DNA from: Cnuibacter physcomitrellae
GTDB taxonomy: Bacteria; Actinomycetota; Actinomycetes; Actinomycetales; Microbacteriaceae
Direction of reading: 5' to 3'
Assembly: GCF_014640535.1 (NCBI RefSeq)
Contig: NZ_BMHD01000001.1
Coordinates: forward strand, 2,965,474 to 3,029,473
Length of the DNA stretch: 64,000 bases
Part shown: piece by piece, positions 51,114 through 60,273 of the stretch
Layout of the letters: each line of letters begins with the position of its first letter
Position numbering within the stretch: position 1 is the stretch's first letter
Program-made: the position numbers and the translations under genes
Notes under the pieces: model-generated
What the model was told of the DNA's origin: nothing
What the model saw: only the letters and a program-made list of their open reading frames with translations
Database searches by the model: none

Positions 51114-52205
51114 ATGTTCACATTCACCGGCGGCAGCAGCAGCCGCACCGTCTCTCGCGTCGCCGCGCTCACGGCCGCGGGCGCCCTCGCCATCGGACTC
51201 GCGGCCTGCTCAGGCGGCCGCGGCGACGACTCCGGCGCGGGCTCCACCTCGTCCGCCGGCACCGAGGTGACGAAGTTCGCCCTCGTCGCACCGGAGAACG
51301 AGTCGGACTTCGGCTGGAACCAGGCCGGCCTCATGGGAGCCGACCAGGCCGCGACAGACCTCGGCATCGAGGTCACCCTCGTGCCGGATGCGGGCTGGGA
51401 CAACGCGGAGACCGTCCTCGGCCAGGTCGCCGACGGCGGCGCGCAGTTCATCATCGCCCACGCCTCCGGCTACGGCGTCGCCGCGACCAGCGTCGCGCAG
51501 GACAAGAACGTGCCGATCCTCATCCAGGACGCCGGCGACAACATCCCCGGCAAGATCGCGGTCACCAAGACCGAGGCGCAGGAGGGCGGCTACCTCGCCG
51601 GCATCGCCGCGGCGATGACGACGAAGTCGAAGACGATCGGCATCGTGGTGTCGGCCGACGACCTCAACTGGTTCAAGATGGCCGCCGGGTTCGCCGAGGG
51701 CGTCTACAGCGTCGACCCGTCGATCAACGTGCTCTACACCTCCGTCGGGCCCGCGGCCTACGCGGATGCGGCGGGCGGCAAGACGGCGACCGAGCAGCTC
51801 ATCGCCTCCGGCGCCGACGTGATCTTCGGCATGGGCGACGGCGCGACCCACGGCTACCTGCAGGCCGTCGAGGCCGCCCCCGGGGTGAAGTACATCGCCG
51901 ACATCGGCGACGTCACCTCGGGCCTCAGCGACCCGAGCGTCCTGCTCACGTCGGTGCTCTGGAACTACGGACCCACCTACGAGAAGGCCATCGCCGACGT
52001 CGAGGCGGGCACGTTCGGCCAGCAGGGCTACGACCTCACGGTCGACAACGGCGGTCTCTCCCTCCAGGAGACCGAGAACCTGACGAGCCAGATCCAGTCC
52101 GCGATCGACACGGCGAAGAAGGGGATCGCCGACGGGTCGATCAAGCCCACCGCGGCCAGCACGGCCGACGAGGTCACCGCGGTGATCGCCAAGAAGGGCG
52201 CCTGA
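51114..52205 (+). CDS. BMP/PnrA family ABC substrate-binding lipoprotein, candidate vitamin B6 binder
   Basis: 363 residues from ATG 51114. An export signal with lipobox LAAC (Cys32) precedes a BMP-type fold: VAPENESDFGWNQAGLMGAD, QFIIAHASGYG, GGYLAGIAAAM and LLTSVLWNYGPTYEKAI. Characterised members bind purine nucleosides. Here the whole importer lies between B6-degradation genes and shares their promoter site, so pyridoxine or another B6 vitamer is the likely ligand (inference). Confidence 0.88.
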   Translation: MFTFTGGSSSRTVSRVAALTAAGALAIGLAACSGGRGDDSGAGSTSSAGTEVTKFALVAPENESDFGWNQAGLMGADQAATDLGIEVTLVPDAGWDNAETVLGQVADGGAQFIIAHASGYGVAATSVAQDKNVPILIQDAGDNIPGKIAVTKTEAQEGGYLAGIAAAMTTKSKTIGIVVSADDLNWFKMAAGFAEGVYSVDPSINVLYTSVGPAAYADAAGGKTATEQLIASGADVIFGMGDGATHGYLQAVEAAPGVKYIADIGDVTSGLSDPSVLLTSVLWNYGPTYEKAIADVEAGTFGQQGYDLTVDNGGLSLQETENLTSQIQSAIDTAKKGIADGSIKPTAASTADEVTAVIAKKGA

Positions 52206-52218
52206 CCCACACCCTCCC

Positions 52219-52250
52219 GGGCGGTGCCGGATCCCGGTCCGGCACCGCCC
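52219..52250 (+). promoter_or_regulatory. intercistronic hairpin
   Basis: A perfect 13-bp stem, GGGCGGTGCCGGA (52219-52231) with its complement at 52238-52250, loop of 6 nt, between the binding-protein stop and the ATPase start. Such structures usually attenuate read-through or protect the upstream message so that binding protein exceeds transporter core. Confidence 0.7.
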
Positions 52251-52274
52251 GCCCCACGCTAGGAGACCCGTCCC

Positions 52275-53891
52275 GTGACATCACCGACCGCCCCGGACGT
52301 GATCTCGCTCCGAGAGATCACGAAGGCCTTCCCCGGGGTCGTGGCGAACGACCACATCTCGCTCGACATCGTCAGCGGCCAGGTGCACTGCCTGCTCGGT
52401 GAGAACGGTGCCGGCAAGTCGACCCTCATCAGCATCCTCGCCGGCATGCAGCAGCCCGACTCGGGCACGATCGCGATCAACGGCAAGCCCGTCCCGATCA
52501 ACTCCCCGAAGATCGCCGTCGACTACGGGATCGGGGTCGTGCACCAGCACTCGACGCTCGTCCCGGCGTTCACCGTGCTCGAGAACCTCATGCTCGGGGA
52601 GAGCGGCCTCATGCAGGGCAAGAAGGCCGCGATGGAACGGCTCGACGAGCTCTCGGATCTCCTCGGCGCCCGCATCGACCCGCACGCCCTCACCTCCGAC
52701 CTCGGCCTCGGCCAGCAGCAGCAGGTCGAGATCGCGAAGGCCATCTGGAAGGGCAGCCGCCTCCTCGTGCTCGACGAGCCGACGTCGATGCTCACGCCGC
52801 AGGCGATCGAGCACCTCGGCGAGAGCGTCGCTCGGGTCAAGGCGCAGGGTCTCGCCGTCGTCTTCATCACCCACAAGCTCCGCGAGGCCTACGCGATGGG
52901 CGACTGCGTCACCGTCCTCCGGGGCGGCCGGAACGTCGGCCACATCGGGGTGGACGAGCTGCGCACCTACAGCGAGCAGCAGGCGCAGGACGCGATCCTG
53001 CGCGCCATGTTCGGCGAGGACCTCGCCCGCGTCGACGACGCCGCCGAGCTCGCCGGGGCGACGGACGCGACGCGCGAGACGCGCAGCATCGATCTCGCGT
53101 CACGCCCGGTGAGACTCGAGCTCACCGGGGTCTCGAGCAAGGGGCACGGTCGCGACGTCGAGGCGCAGGACGTGACGATCCGAGTGCACGAGGGCGAGAT
53201 CCTCGGCATCGCGGGCATCGACGGGCATGGCCAGGGCGCCCTCGCCGAGGTGGTGGCCGGACAGCGTTCGGCGTCCTCGGGGGTGGTCCGGTTCGACGGT
53301 CAGGACGTCACCAAGCAGGGGGTGCGTGCGAGACAGCAGCTCGGCCTCCGGTATGTCACGGACGACCGCCTCCACGAGGGCACGGTCGGATCGATGTCCG
53401 TCGCGCTCAACCTCGTCATCAAGCGGATCGGGCAGCGCCCGTTCTGGCGGTTCGGGCAGATCCAGCGGAAGGCCGTCGACACGGAGGCCGAGCGCCTGAT
53501 CGAGGAGTACGGCATCCGCACCCCGTCGCCGGCCACCCGAGCGGGAACCCTCTCCGGCGGCAACATCCAGAAGATCCTGCTCGCCCGCGAGCTGACGCAC
53601 GGCGCCCGCCTGGTCGTCGTCAACAAGCCCACGTACGGGCTCGACCTCAAGACCGTGAGGCTCGTCCGCGAGATCCTCATCGACTTCGCCGCCCAGGGCG
53701 GGTCCGTGCTCCTGCTCTCGACCGACCTCGACGAGCTCGTGGAGCTCTCGCACCGCATCGAGGTCATCTCGAGCGGGCGGATCGTCGGCGGTGTCACGAA
53801 CGACGGCCCGGGGACGGCCGAGAAGGTGGGCCACTACATGACCGGCGCCATCGAGGGCGAGGACGTCCTGGAAGCGGAGCAGACCCGATGA
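52275..53891 (+). CDS. nucleoside-type ABC transporter ATP-binding protein
   Basis: 538 residues from GTG 52275 with AGGAGACC upstream. First ATPase: Walker A GENGAGKST, signature in DLGLGQQQQVEIAKA, Walker B LLVLDEPTSML. Second ATPase: degenerate GIDGHGQGAL, signature TLSGGNIQKILLAREL and VVVNKPTYGLD in place of the usual DEP. So one half is catalytically weakened, as is common in this family. It energises the two permeases that follow. Confidence 0.92.
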   Translation: MTSPTAPDVISLREITKAFPGVVANDHISLDIVSGQVHCLLGENGAGKSTLISILAGMQQPDSGTIAINGKPVPINSPKIAVDYGIGVVHQHSTLVPAFTVLENLMLGESGLMQGKKAAMERLDELSDLLGARIDPHALTSDLGLGQQQQVEIAKAIWKGSRLLVLDEPTSMLTPQAIEHLGESVARVKAQGLAVVFITHKLREAYAMGDCVTVLRGGRNVGHIGVDELRTYSEQQAQDAILRAMFGEDLARVDDAAELAGATDATRETRSIDLASRPVRLELTGVSSKGHGRDVEAQDVTIRVHEGEILGIAGIDGHGQGALAEVVAGQRSASSGVVRFDGQDVTKQGVRARQQLGLRYVTDDRLHEGTVGSMSVALNLVIKRIGQRPFWRFGQIQRKAVDTEAERLIEEYGIRTPSPATRAGTLSGGNIQKILLARELTHGARLVVVNKPTYGLDLKTVRLVREILIDFAAQGGSVLLLSTDLDELVELSHRIEVISSGRIVGGVTNDGPGTAEKVGHYMTGAIEGEDVLEAEQTR

Positions 53892-55054
53892 GCATCGACA
53901 CCGAAGCAGAGCTGAAGCCGTCCGCCCAGCGGCGCGAGCCGATGGGCACCAAGCAGAGCAGGGGCCGGTCGATCGTCGACGGACTCGTGCGCTCGATCCT
54001 GCCCGTCCTCCTCGCGCTCATCGTGGCGGGCTTCATCATGCTCGCGATGGGCAGCAGCCCGCTGGCGTTCTTCCAGGGCGTGTGGACCTACGGCCTCTCC
54101 GGGGGCAACTGGCAGCGCAGCCTCGTGCTGATGGCGCCGCTGGTCATCATCGCGGTCGGGCTCATCGTGGCCTTCCGCGGGCAGCTGTGGAACCTCGGCT
54201 ACAACGGCCAGTACCTCCTCGGTGCGGTCGTCGCGTCGGGCGTGGGCCCGTCCCTGTTCGCCGTGATGCCCGCCTGGCTCGCGACGCTCATCATCTTCGT
54301 CGGGGCGATCCTCGTCGGGGCGGTGTGGTCGCTCATCCCGGCCATCCTCAAGGCGCGCTACGGCACGAACGAGATCATCACGTCGCTCGTCATGTCCTTC
54401 ATCGGCGTCGGCATCGCCAACCTGCTGATCAAGGGCCCGTTCAAGGATCCGTCGACCCCGCAGCCGCAGACCGCCGTCATCCCCGACGACCAGCTGCTGC
54501 CGTACATCCCGGGCACGCAGATCCACGTCGGCTTCATCATCGCCATCGTGCTCGCGATCGTGGCGCAGTTCGTCCTCACCCGGACCTCGTTCGGTCTGCG
54601 GATGGACGTCTTCGGGGCCAGCCCCAAGGCGGCGCGACACGTCGGGATCAACTCGACCTGGATGGTCATCCTGCTGTTCGCCCTCTCCAGCGGGCTCATC
54701 GCCTTCGCGGGTTCTATCGACGTCCTCGGCCAATACAGCTACCAGCGCGCGAACTGGGATCCGCACTACGGCGACGCGATCATGCCGTTCGTGTTCCTCG
54801 CCAGGCTGAGCCCGCTCGCCGCGATCCCGCTCGTCGCGTTCTACGCCATCCTCGCCACCGGTGGGACGCTCGCGGCCCAGCAGGCGGGCCTCAACGTCGA
54901 CTTCCTGCTCGTCATCGTGGGTCTCATCCTGCTCTTCATGACCATCACGGAGTACGTCGGCGAGCGTCGTCGACTCGGTCAGAGCTACCTGCCGGCGGGG
55001 CTCCGCCGCACGCTCGTGAGACCGTTCCAGCGCGACGGGAGGGGATCCCTGTGA
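53888..55054 (+). CDS. nucleoside-type ABC transporter permease 1
   Basis: 388 residues, starting in overlap with the ATPase stop (ATGA). A charged cytoplasmic leader of about 35 residues is followed by about ten hydrophobic segments with the BMP-transporter signatures RGQLWNLGYNGQYLLGAVVA and GTNEIITSLVMSFI. It forms the channel with permease 2. Confidence 0.92.
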   Translation: MSIDTEAELKPSAQRREPMGTKQSRGRSIVDGLVRSILPVLLALIVAGFIMLAMGSSPLAFFQGVWTYGLSGGNWQRSLVLMAPLVIIAVGLIVAFRGQLWNLGYNGQYLLGAVVASGVGPSLFAVMPAWLATLIIFVGAILVGAVWSLIPAILKARYGTNEIITSLVMSFIGVGIANLLIKGPFKDPSTPQPQTAVIPDDQLLPYIPGTQIHVGFIIAIVLAIVAQFVLTRTSFGLRMDVFGASPKAARHVGINSTWMVILLFALSSGLIAFAGSIDVLGQYSYQRANWDPHYGDAIMPFVFLARLSPLAAIPLVAFYAILATGGTLAAQQAGLNVDFLLVIVGLILLFMTITEYVGERRRLGQSYLPAGLRRTLVRPFQRDGRGSL

Positions 55055-55986
55055 GCGACATGCTGTCCGCCACGTTCATCACCGTGTTCGTGGCCTCGGT
55101 GATCGCGCAGACGATGCCGCTGCTGCTCGCCTCCGTCGGGGAGACGATCGGCGAGCAGGCCGGCGTGCTGAACCTCGGCATCGAGGGCGTCATGCTCATC
55201 GGCGCCTACTCCGGGTTCGTCGTCACCCTCACCACCGGCAGCTTCTGGCTCGGGATGCTCGGGGGCGCGCTGGGCGGGATCGTCGGCAACCTCGCCATGC
55301 TGGTCCTCAACGTGTGGCTGGGGCTCAACCAGATCGTCATCGGCCTCGCCGTCACCCTGATCGGCGAGGGCATCACGAGCGTGCTGTACCTCCAGAACTA
55401 CGCGAAGGCGAACGCCAGCCTCGGTCAGAGCCCCAGTCTGCCCATCCCCGGCCTGGCGGACATCCCCGTCATCGGGCAGGCGGTCTTCCAGCAGTCCGGG
55501 ATCTTCTGGGTGATGCTCCTCCTCGTCATCGCCGTCGGATTCCTGCTGGCGAAGACCAACTGGGGTCTTGCGACTCGCGCGGCCGGTCAGAAGCCGTCGT
55601 CGCTGGATGCCGCCGGCGGGAGCGTGCTGCGCACCCGGTCGATCGCGGTGCTCCTGAGCGGCGCGTTCGTCGGTCTCGGCGGGGCCTACCTGTCGGTGCT
55701 CACGACGGCGACCTTCACCGGGTTCCTCACCAACGGGCTTGGCTTCATCGCCATCGTCATCACGATGCTCTCGCGCGGCCGCATCGCGCTGGTGATGATC
55801 ACCTCCCTGATCTACGGCGTGGCCGTGGCGATCGGTCCGGCGCTCCAGGTGATCGGCTTCGCCATCCCCGCGGACGTGATCAAGATGCTGCCGTTCATCG
55901 TGGTCATCCTCACGCTCATCGTCTTCGCCCGCAGCTCGGTGGTCCCACCGGCGCTCGGCGCTCCCTACATCCGAGGCGCGCGCTGA
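55051..55986 (+). CDS. nucleoside-type ABC transporter permease 2
   Basis: 311 residues from GTG 55051, overlapping the previous stop, GGGAGGGG upstream. About eight hydrophobic segments and the family motifs LLLASVGETIGEQAGVLNLG, IEGVMLIGAYSGF and LTNGLGFIAIVITMLSRG. It completes the BMP-type importer and is followed by the transaminase gene after 26 bp. Confidence 0.92.
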   Translation: MSDMLSATFITVFVASVIAQTMPLLLASVGETIGEQAGVLNLGIEGVMLIGAYSGFVVTLTTGSFWLGMLGGALGGIVGNLAMLVLNVWLGLNQIVIGLAVTLIGEGITSVLYLQNYAKANASLGQSPSLPIPGLADIPVIGQAVFQQSGIFWVMLLLVIAVGFLLAKTNWGLATRAAGQKPSSLDAAGGSVLRTRSIAVLLSGAFVGLGGAYLSVLTTATFTGFLTNGLGFIAIVITMLSRGRIALVMITSLIYGVAVAIGPALQVIGFAIPADVIKMLPFIVVILTLIVFARSSVVPPALGAPYIRGAR

Positions 55987-56012
55987 CGCGCGCCGACACG
56001 AGAGGCGACACC

Positions 56013-57173
56013 ATGGCTGCACCAGACTTCACCCTCTCGGCAGGGCCGGTCACCGTCACCGCGCGCACCCTGGCCGGGCTCGGCAAGCCGATCCTGTACC
56101 ACTACGACCCCGAGTTCCGGGCGACGTTCACCCGCACCCAGGACAAGGTGGCGCAGATCCTCAAGACCTCGAACGACATCCTCCTCATGCAGGGCGAGGC
56201 GATCGTCGGGCTGGAGGGCGCGCTGCGCTCGCTCATCACCCCGGGGATGCCCGTGCTCAACCTCGTGCAGGGCGTCTTCGGCAAGGGCACGGGCTACTGG
56301 ATCGCGGACTTCGGCGCCGAGCTCCACGAGATCGAGGTCGGGTACGACGACGCGGTGACTCCCGAGCAGGTGGAGGCGTACCTCGACGAGCACCCGGAGA
56401 TCCGGATGGTGTGCCTGGTCGCATCGGAGACGCCGTCCGGCACCGTCACCGACGTCTCGCGCATCGGTCCGATGTGCCGCGATCGCGGCATCCTCACCTA
56501 CGTCGACACCGTGTCGGGCGTGCTCGGGATGCCGTGGGAGACCGACGAGTGGGGTCTCGACCTCTGCGTCGCCGGGGCCCAGAAGTGCCTCGGGGGCCCT
56601 CCCGGCATCGCGCTCGTCTCCGTCAGCGAGCGGGCGTGGGAGGCGATCTACGCCAATCCGGCCGCGCCGCGCGACTCGTACCTGTCACTTATCGACTGGA
56701 AGGAGAAGTGGCTCGGCGAGGGCCGCTTCCCGTACACACCCTCCGTCAGCGACGTCAACGGGCTGGAGGCGGCGCTCGACCAGGCGCTCGAGGAGGGCGT
56801 CGATGCCGTCGTCGCCCGGCACGAGGCCGCCGCGCACGTCACCCGCACGGGCGCCCGCGCCATGGGGCTCGAGCTGTGGGCCGTCCGGGAGGGGATCGCG
56901 TCGGCGTGCGTGACCTCCATCCGGTTGCCCGACCACATCGACAACGCCCTCGTGCGCGATCACGCGAGAGAGGTGTACGGTGTGATGCTGTCGCACGGTC
57001 AGGGGGCGGGGAACCTCATCCGCCTCTCGCACATGGGGCCGACCGCGGGGGGACTCCATTCGATCGTCGGACTGGCCGCTCTCGGGCGCTCGCTCGCCGA
57101 CCTCGGTGTGACAGTGGACATCGGTGCCGGACTGGAGGCTGCGCTCGGCGCGCTGAGCGCGCAGCGTCTCTGA
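56013..57173 (+). CDS. pyridoxamine--pyruvate transaminase
   Basis: 386 residues, class V fold-type I aminotransferase. The Schiff-base Lys191 is in GAQKCLGGPPG, cofactor Asp165 in YVDTVSG. The segments ASETPSGTVTDV, SVSERAW and FPYTPSVSDVNGLEAALDQA agree with Mesorhizobium pyridoxamine-pyruvate transaminase rather than ordinary alanine-glyoxylate enzymes. It converts pyridoxamine and pyruvate to pyridoxal and alanine, feeding the dehydrogenase. Same operon as the importer. Confidence 0.87.
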   Translation: MAAPDFTLSAGPVTVTARTLAGLGKPILYHYDPEFRATFTRTQDKVAQILKTSNDILLMQGEAIVGLEGALRSLITPGMPVLNLVQGVFGKGTGYWIADFGAELHEIEVGYDDAVTPEQVEAYLDEHPEIRMVCLVASETPSGTVTDVSRIGPMCRDRGILTYVDTVSGVLGMPWETDEWGLDLCVAGAQKCLGGPPGIALVSVSERAWEAIYANPAAPRDSYLSLIDWKEKWLGEGRFPYTPSVSDVNGLEAALDQALEEGVDAVVARHEAAAHVTRTGARAMGLELWAVREGIASACVTSIRLPDHIDNALVRDHAREVYGVMLSHGQGAGNLIRLSHMGPTAGGLHSIVGLAALGRSLADLGVTVDIGAGLEAALGALSAQRL

Positions 57174-57225
57174 CACGACGACATCATGGTGGTCAGCCGA
57201 GGCTAAGATCGACGGAGAATTCATC

Positions 57226-58071
57226 ATGGATGACGCACAGACGCCCACGAGGCGGAGGACACGATCCTCGGAAGGCTCTCCCTCATCCGACGGAGACGGA
57301 GCGGTGACGCAGGCCTCGCAGGCGCCGCAGCGGACCAAGGGCGTCGACAGCGCCCGGCGCGCGCTCCAGATCCTGCTGCAGTTCACCGAGAACACCCCTG
57401 AGCTGACGGTCGACAACCTCCTCGAGGACCACGACATCTCCGTGCCGAGCGCCTACCGCTACATCTCGCTGCTGCGCGAGATGGACCTCATCGAGGAGCG
57501 CGAGAAGGGCCGCTTCGTGCTCTCCCCGCAGGTGCTCAAGCTCGCCCGGGCGGCGGAGGCCACGTTCGACTACCGCGCGCAGGCCCAGCCCGTGCTCGAC
57601 AGGCTCACGCAGCGCACCGGCGAGACCGCGCTCTACCTCCGGCGCGTCAACGACTCCGCGGTCTGCCTCGCGATCGCCGAGTCCGACCATCCCATCTCGA
57701 TCTCGTTCCAGCCCGGCAACCTCATGCCTCTGCACGGCGGGGCGGCGGCGAAGATCCTGCTCAGCGCCCTCTCCCCGGCGAAGCTGAACCAGTACCTCAC
57801 CCGGGTCGGATCGACGATGACGAAGGCGGCACGTCAGCGCCTCGAGGAGGACCTCCAGCAGATCCGCGCCGACGGCTACGCCGAGAGCGCCGGAGAGGTC
57901 GACCAGGGCGTGTGGGCGAGCGCCGCGGGCGTGCACGCGAAGGGCGCGCTGGTCGGCGCGATCACCGTCGTGGCACCGGGCTACCGCCTCTCGGAGGAGC
58001 ACCGCGAGGAGATCGCCGACGCCGTCCGCGCCGCGGCCCAGGAGCTCGACGCCGCACTCGCCAAGCGCTGA
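57226..58071 (+). CDS. IclR family regulator of the B6 locus
   Basis: 281 residues. A disordered, charged N-terminal tail of about 38 residues precedes the winged helix (DSARRALQILLQFTENTPEL, HDISVPSAYRYISLL). The effector domain has LYLRRVNDSAVCLAIAES, LMPLHGGAAAKILLSAL and GVWASAAGVHAKGALVGAI. It is the only regulator in the 41.6-58 kb locus and follows the transaminase by 52 bp, so it probably reads a B6 vitamer or degradation intermediate and acts at the shared promoter sites. Confidence 0.9.
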   Translation: MDDAQTPTRRRTRSSEGSPSSDGDGAVTQASQAPQRTKGVDSARRALQILLQFTENTPELTVDNLLEDHDISVPSAYRYISLLREMDLIEEREKGRFVLSPQVLKLARAAEATFDYRAQAQPVLDRLTQRTGETALYLRRVNDSAVCLAIAESDHPISISFQPGNLMPLHGGAAAKILLSALSPAKLNQYLTRVGSTMTKAARQRLEEDLQQIRADGYAESAGEVDQGVWASAAGVHAKGALVGAITVVAPGYRLSEEHREEIADAVRAAAQELDAALAKR

Positions 58072-58207
58072 GTTGCGCCACCGCTGTCAAGAGGGGTGTT
58101 AGGCACGGGGTTAACTTCATCCCTCCGGGCCGTCACTGCACTCTCGCCCACGCACTCTCGCTGTAGCGGCAACGGAGCCGTGGACGGGGAACACGAGGAG
58201 ACAGCGG

Positions 58208-58819
58208 ATGCGGGAGCAGATGGGGGTCGTGGTCGCAGATGACGACCCGCTGGTGCGGAAGGTCGTCGCCGATCACCTGCAGGCGTCGGATCGAATCCAC
58301 GTCCTCGCCGAGTGCCAGGACGGGGAGGCGGTGATCCATGCTGCGCGCCTGTACCGGGTGGACGCGGTGGTGGCGGATGTGTGGATGAAGGGGCTGAACG
58401 GGATCGCGGCCACGACCGCGGTGCGCCGTATCCGCGCGAACACCCGAGTGATCCTGATGACCCGTACTCTCGACTCGAGGGTGGTCCAGGCCGCCCGACT
58501 CGCAGGAGCGGAGACCGTGCTGGACAAGTCGACCGTCATCGACGACCTGTTGCCCCTGCTCACGGGGGAGTCCGCGCCGACCTCCAGGCGCAGCGAGCTG
58601 GCGATGCTGTCAGTGCGTGAGCAGCAGGTCGCGCAATTGCTCATCGCAGGCCGCACCAACGCCGACATCGGCCTGACCCTGGGTCTGAGCATCAACTCCG
58701 TGAAGACCTACGCGTCGCGGATCTACACCAAGCTGCAGGTCACCAACCGAGTCCAGCTCGCGCATACCATGAGCTCCGCCGTTCGCGCCCGGAACGTCGG
58801 AGGGCCGTCCGCGGTCTAG
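58208..58819 (+). CDS. NarL/LuxR-type response regulator (orphan)
   Basis: 203 residues. Receiver domain: acidic pocket ADDDP, phospho-acceptor Asp in VVADVWMKG, conserved Thr in LMTRT and Lys in VLDKS. The C-terminal LuxR helix-turn-helix is LSVREQQVAQLLIAGRTNAD then LSINSVKTYASRIYTKLQV. GAGGAGA lies upstream. There is no histidine kinase in the window. It forms a block with the two regulators that follow. Confidence 0.9.
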   Translation: MREQMGVVVADDDPLVRKVVADHLQASDRIHVLAECQDGEAVIHAARLYRVDAVVADVWMKGLNGIAATTAVRRIRANTRVILMTRTLDSRVVQAARLAGAETVLDKSTVIDDLLPLLTGESAPTSRRSELAMLSVREQQVAQLLIAGRTNADIGLTLGLSINSVKTYASRIYTKLQVTNRVQLAHTMSSAVRARNVGGPSAV

Positions 58820-58828
58820 CATTCGTCC

Positions 58829-60268
58829 ATGTCATCTTCTGGCCTCAGATTCGAGGTGGTGATGGGGTCCGTTCTGCCCGGGGGCGACCCCCTCCCGCAA
58901 CCCGAGTGGGAACGCTACGCAGGACTCTCGCCCGAGCTGCTGGCCTCTCTGCCCGCCGACGTCCGGCTCGTCGCCAGCGCGGTCATGGTCGCGGCCCGGA
59001 CCGCCACCGGTCGCGTCGACGCGGCGGTCGAGCTGGGATCAAAGGAGATCCAGCGGGTGTCGGCCACGGGCGTGATCGACACCGCTCGAGCCGGTGCGGG
59101 ACTTCTGCTCCTCGCGGTCGCGGAGGCCTACGCCACCGCCGGGGCGACGATCGAGACCACCCGATACGCGAAGCTCGCCCTCCGCTCCGACGACCTCGAC
59201 CCGGCCATCCGCTACCGGGCATCCGGTCTGCTCGCGGTAGGGCGAGCCCTGAACGGCGAGTACGCGGCCGCGATCGTCGCTGTCGTGGCCGCCGAAGAGC
59301 TCCGGGAGGAGCGGGGATGGGCGCCCTCGCACGCGGACTTCCCGCTCATGCTCGCCCAGGTGCTGATCGCGTCGGCCGCCCTGGACGCCGGCGAGCTCAC
59401 CCGTCTGTCGAACGCGTTCCGACAGCTCGGGAACGGCTCACCGATCTGGACCTCCACGGCGACCGCGACGCTGGCGATGGCGCACCTGTGTCGGGGCGAG
59501 CTCGGAGAAGCTCTCGCGTTGACGAGGAGGGTGCTGCAGGGAACCGGTCAGGAGGAGATGCTGGCGATGATCCGCGGCTTCACCCTCGGCATCCGCGCCG
59601 ACCTGCTCCTGCTCCGCGGCGACGCCGGCCAGACACTCTCGCTCCTGCAGGACGAGCCGTCCCCCATCGGGCACTCGCTGTGCTTCAACATGCAGCGCTC
59701 GGCCGCGTTCCTGCAGCTGGGCCGCGACCGCGATGCCCTCCGAGTGACCGACGAGTGCGTGAAGATGGGCAGCCGACACTGCCTGCGCACCATCCCACCC
59801 CTGCTTCTGCGTCGCGCGGTCGCCTCCGAACGTCTCGGCGCTCACGACGCCGCCGACGAGGAGTTCGCGGAAGCGTTCCACCTCCTCCACGAGTCGGGCT
59901 CCTACACGCCCCTGCTGACCGTCCCCAAGCCGGAGACCATCGCCCTGCTGAGGCGGTTTGCCAGCGCCGCGCCGGAGGCGATGCGCCCCGCGATCGCCGA
60001 TCTCGCCGCGCGCGTGACCGCGGTGCCCGGCCAGGCCCATGTCCGGCCGGCGCTCCCCGCGCTCACCGGCAGGGAAGAGGTCCTCGCCCGGTCTCTCTCC
60101 GGCAAGGTCACGAACGCCGAGTTGGCCGCACAGCTCGGGGTGTCTCTGAACACGGTGAAGGTGCACCTGCGGAACCTTTACGCCAAGCTCGGTGTCTCCG
60201 GCCGCGCCGAGGCTCTGGCTGCGTTGGACGCGGCGGGCTTCTACGACATCCCCTCCACGCGCACCTGA
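58829..60268 (+). CDS. LuxR-type regulator with helical repeat domain
   Basis: 479 residues. About 400 residues of TPR/MalT-like helical repeats, Ala/Leu/Arg-rich, without the NTPase domain that MalT/LAL regulators carry at their N terminus. The C-terminal LuxR domain is LTGREEVLARSLSGKVTNAE then LGVSLNTVKVHLRNLYAKLGV. The start follows the response regulator by 9 bp. Its signal is probably a partner protein or ligand bound by the helical part. Confidence 0.85.
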   Translation: MSSSGLRFEVVMGSVLPGGDPLPQPEWERYAGLSPELLASLPADVRLVASAVMVAARTATGRVDAAVELGSKEIQRVSATGVIDTARAGAGLLLLAVAEAYATAGATIETTRYAKLALRSDDLDPAIRYRASGLLAVGRALNGEYAAAIVAVVAAEELREERGWAPSHADFPLMLAQVLIASAALDAGELTRLSNAFRQLGNGSPIWTSTATATLAMAHLCRGELGEALALTRRVLQGTGQEEMLAMIRGFTLGIRADLLLLRGDAGQTLSLLQDEPSPIGHSLCFNMQRSAAFLQLGRDRDALRVTDECVKMGSRHCLRTIPPLLLRRAVASERLGAHDAADEEFAEAFHLLHESGSYTPLLTVPKPETIALLRRFASAAPEAMRPAIADLAARVTAVPGQAHVRPALPALTGREEVLARSLSGKVTNAELAAQLGVSLNTVKVHLRNLYAKLGVSGRAEALAALDAAGFYDIPSTRT

Positions 60269-60273
60269 GCCGG

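Noticed and set aside
56013-57173. Alanine-glyoxylate or serine-pyruvate transaminase for photorespiration-like glyoxylate use
   Set aside because: The general fold fits, but several segments agree better with pyridoxamine-pyruvate transaminase and all neighbours are B6 catabolic genes.
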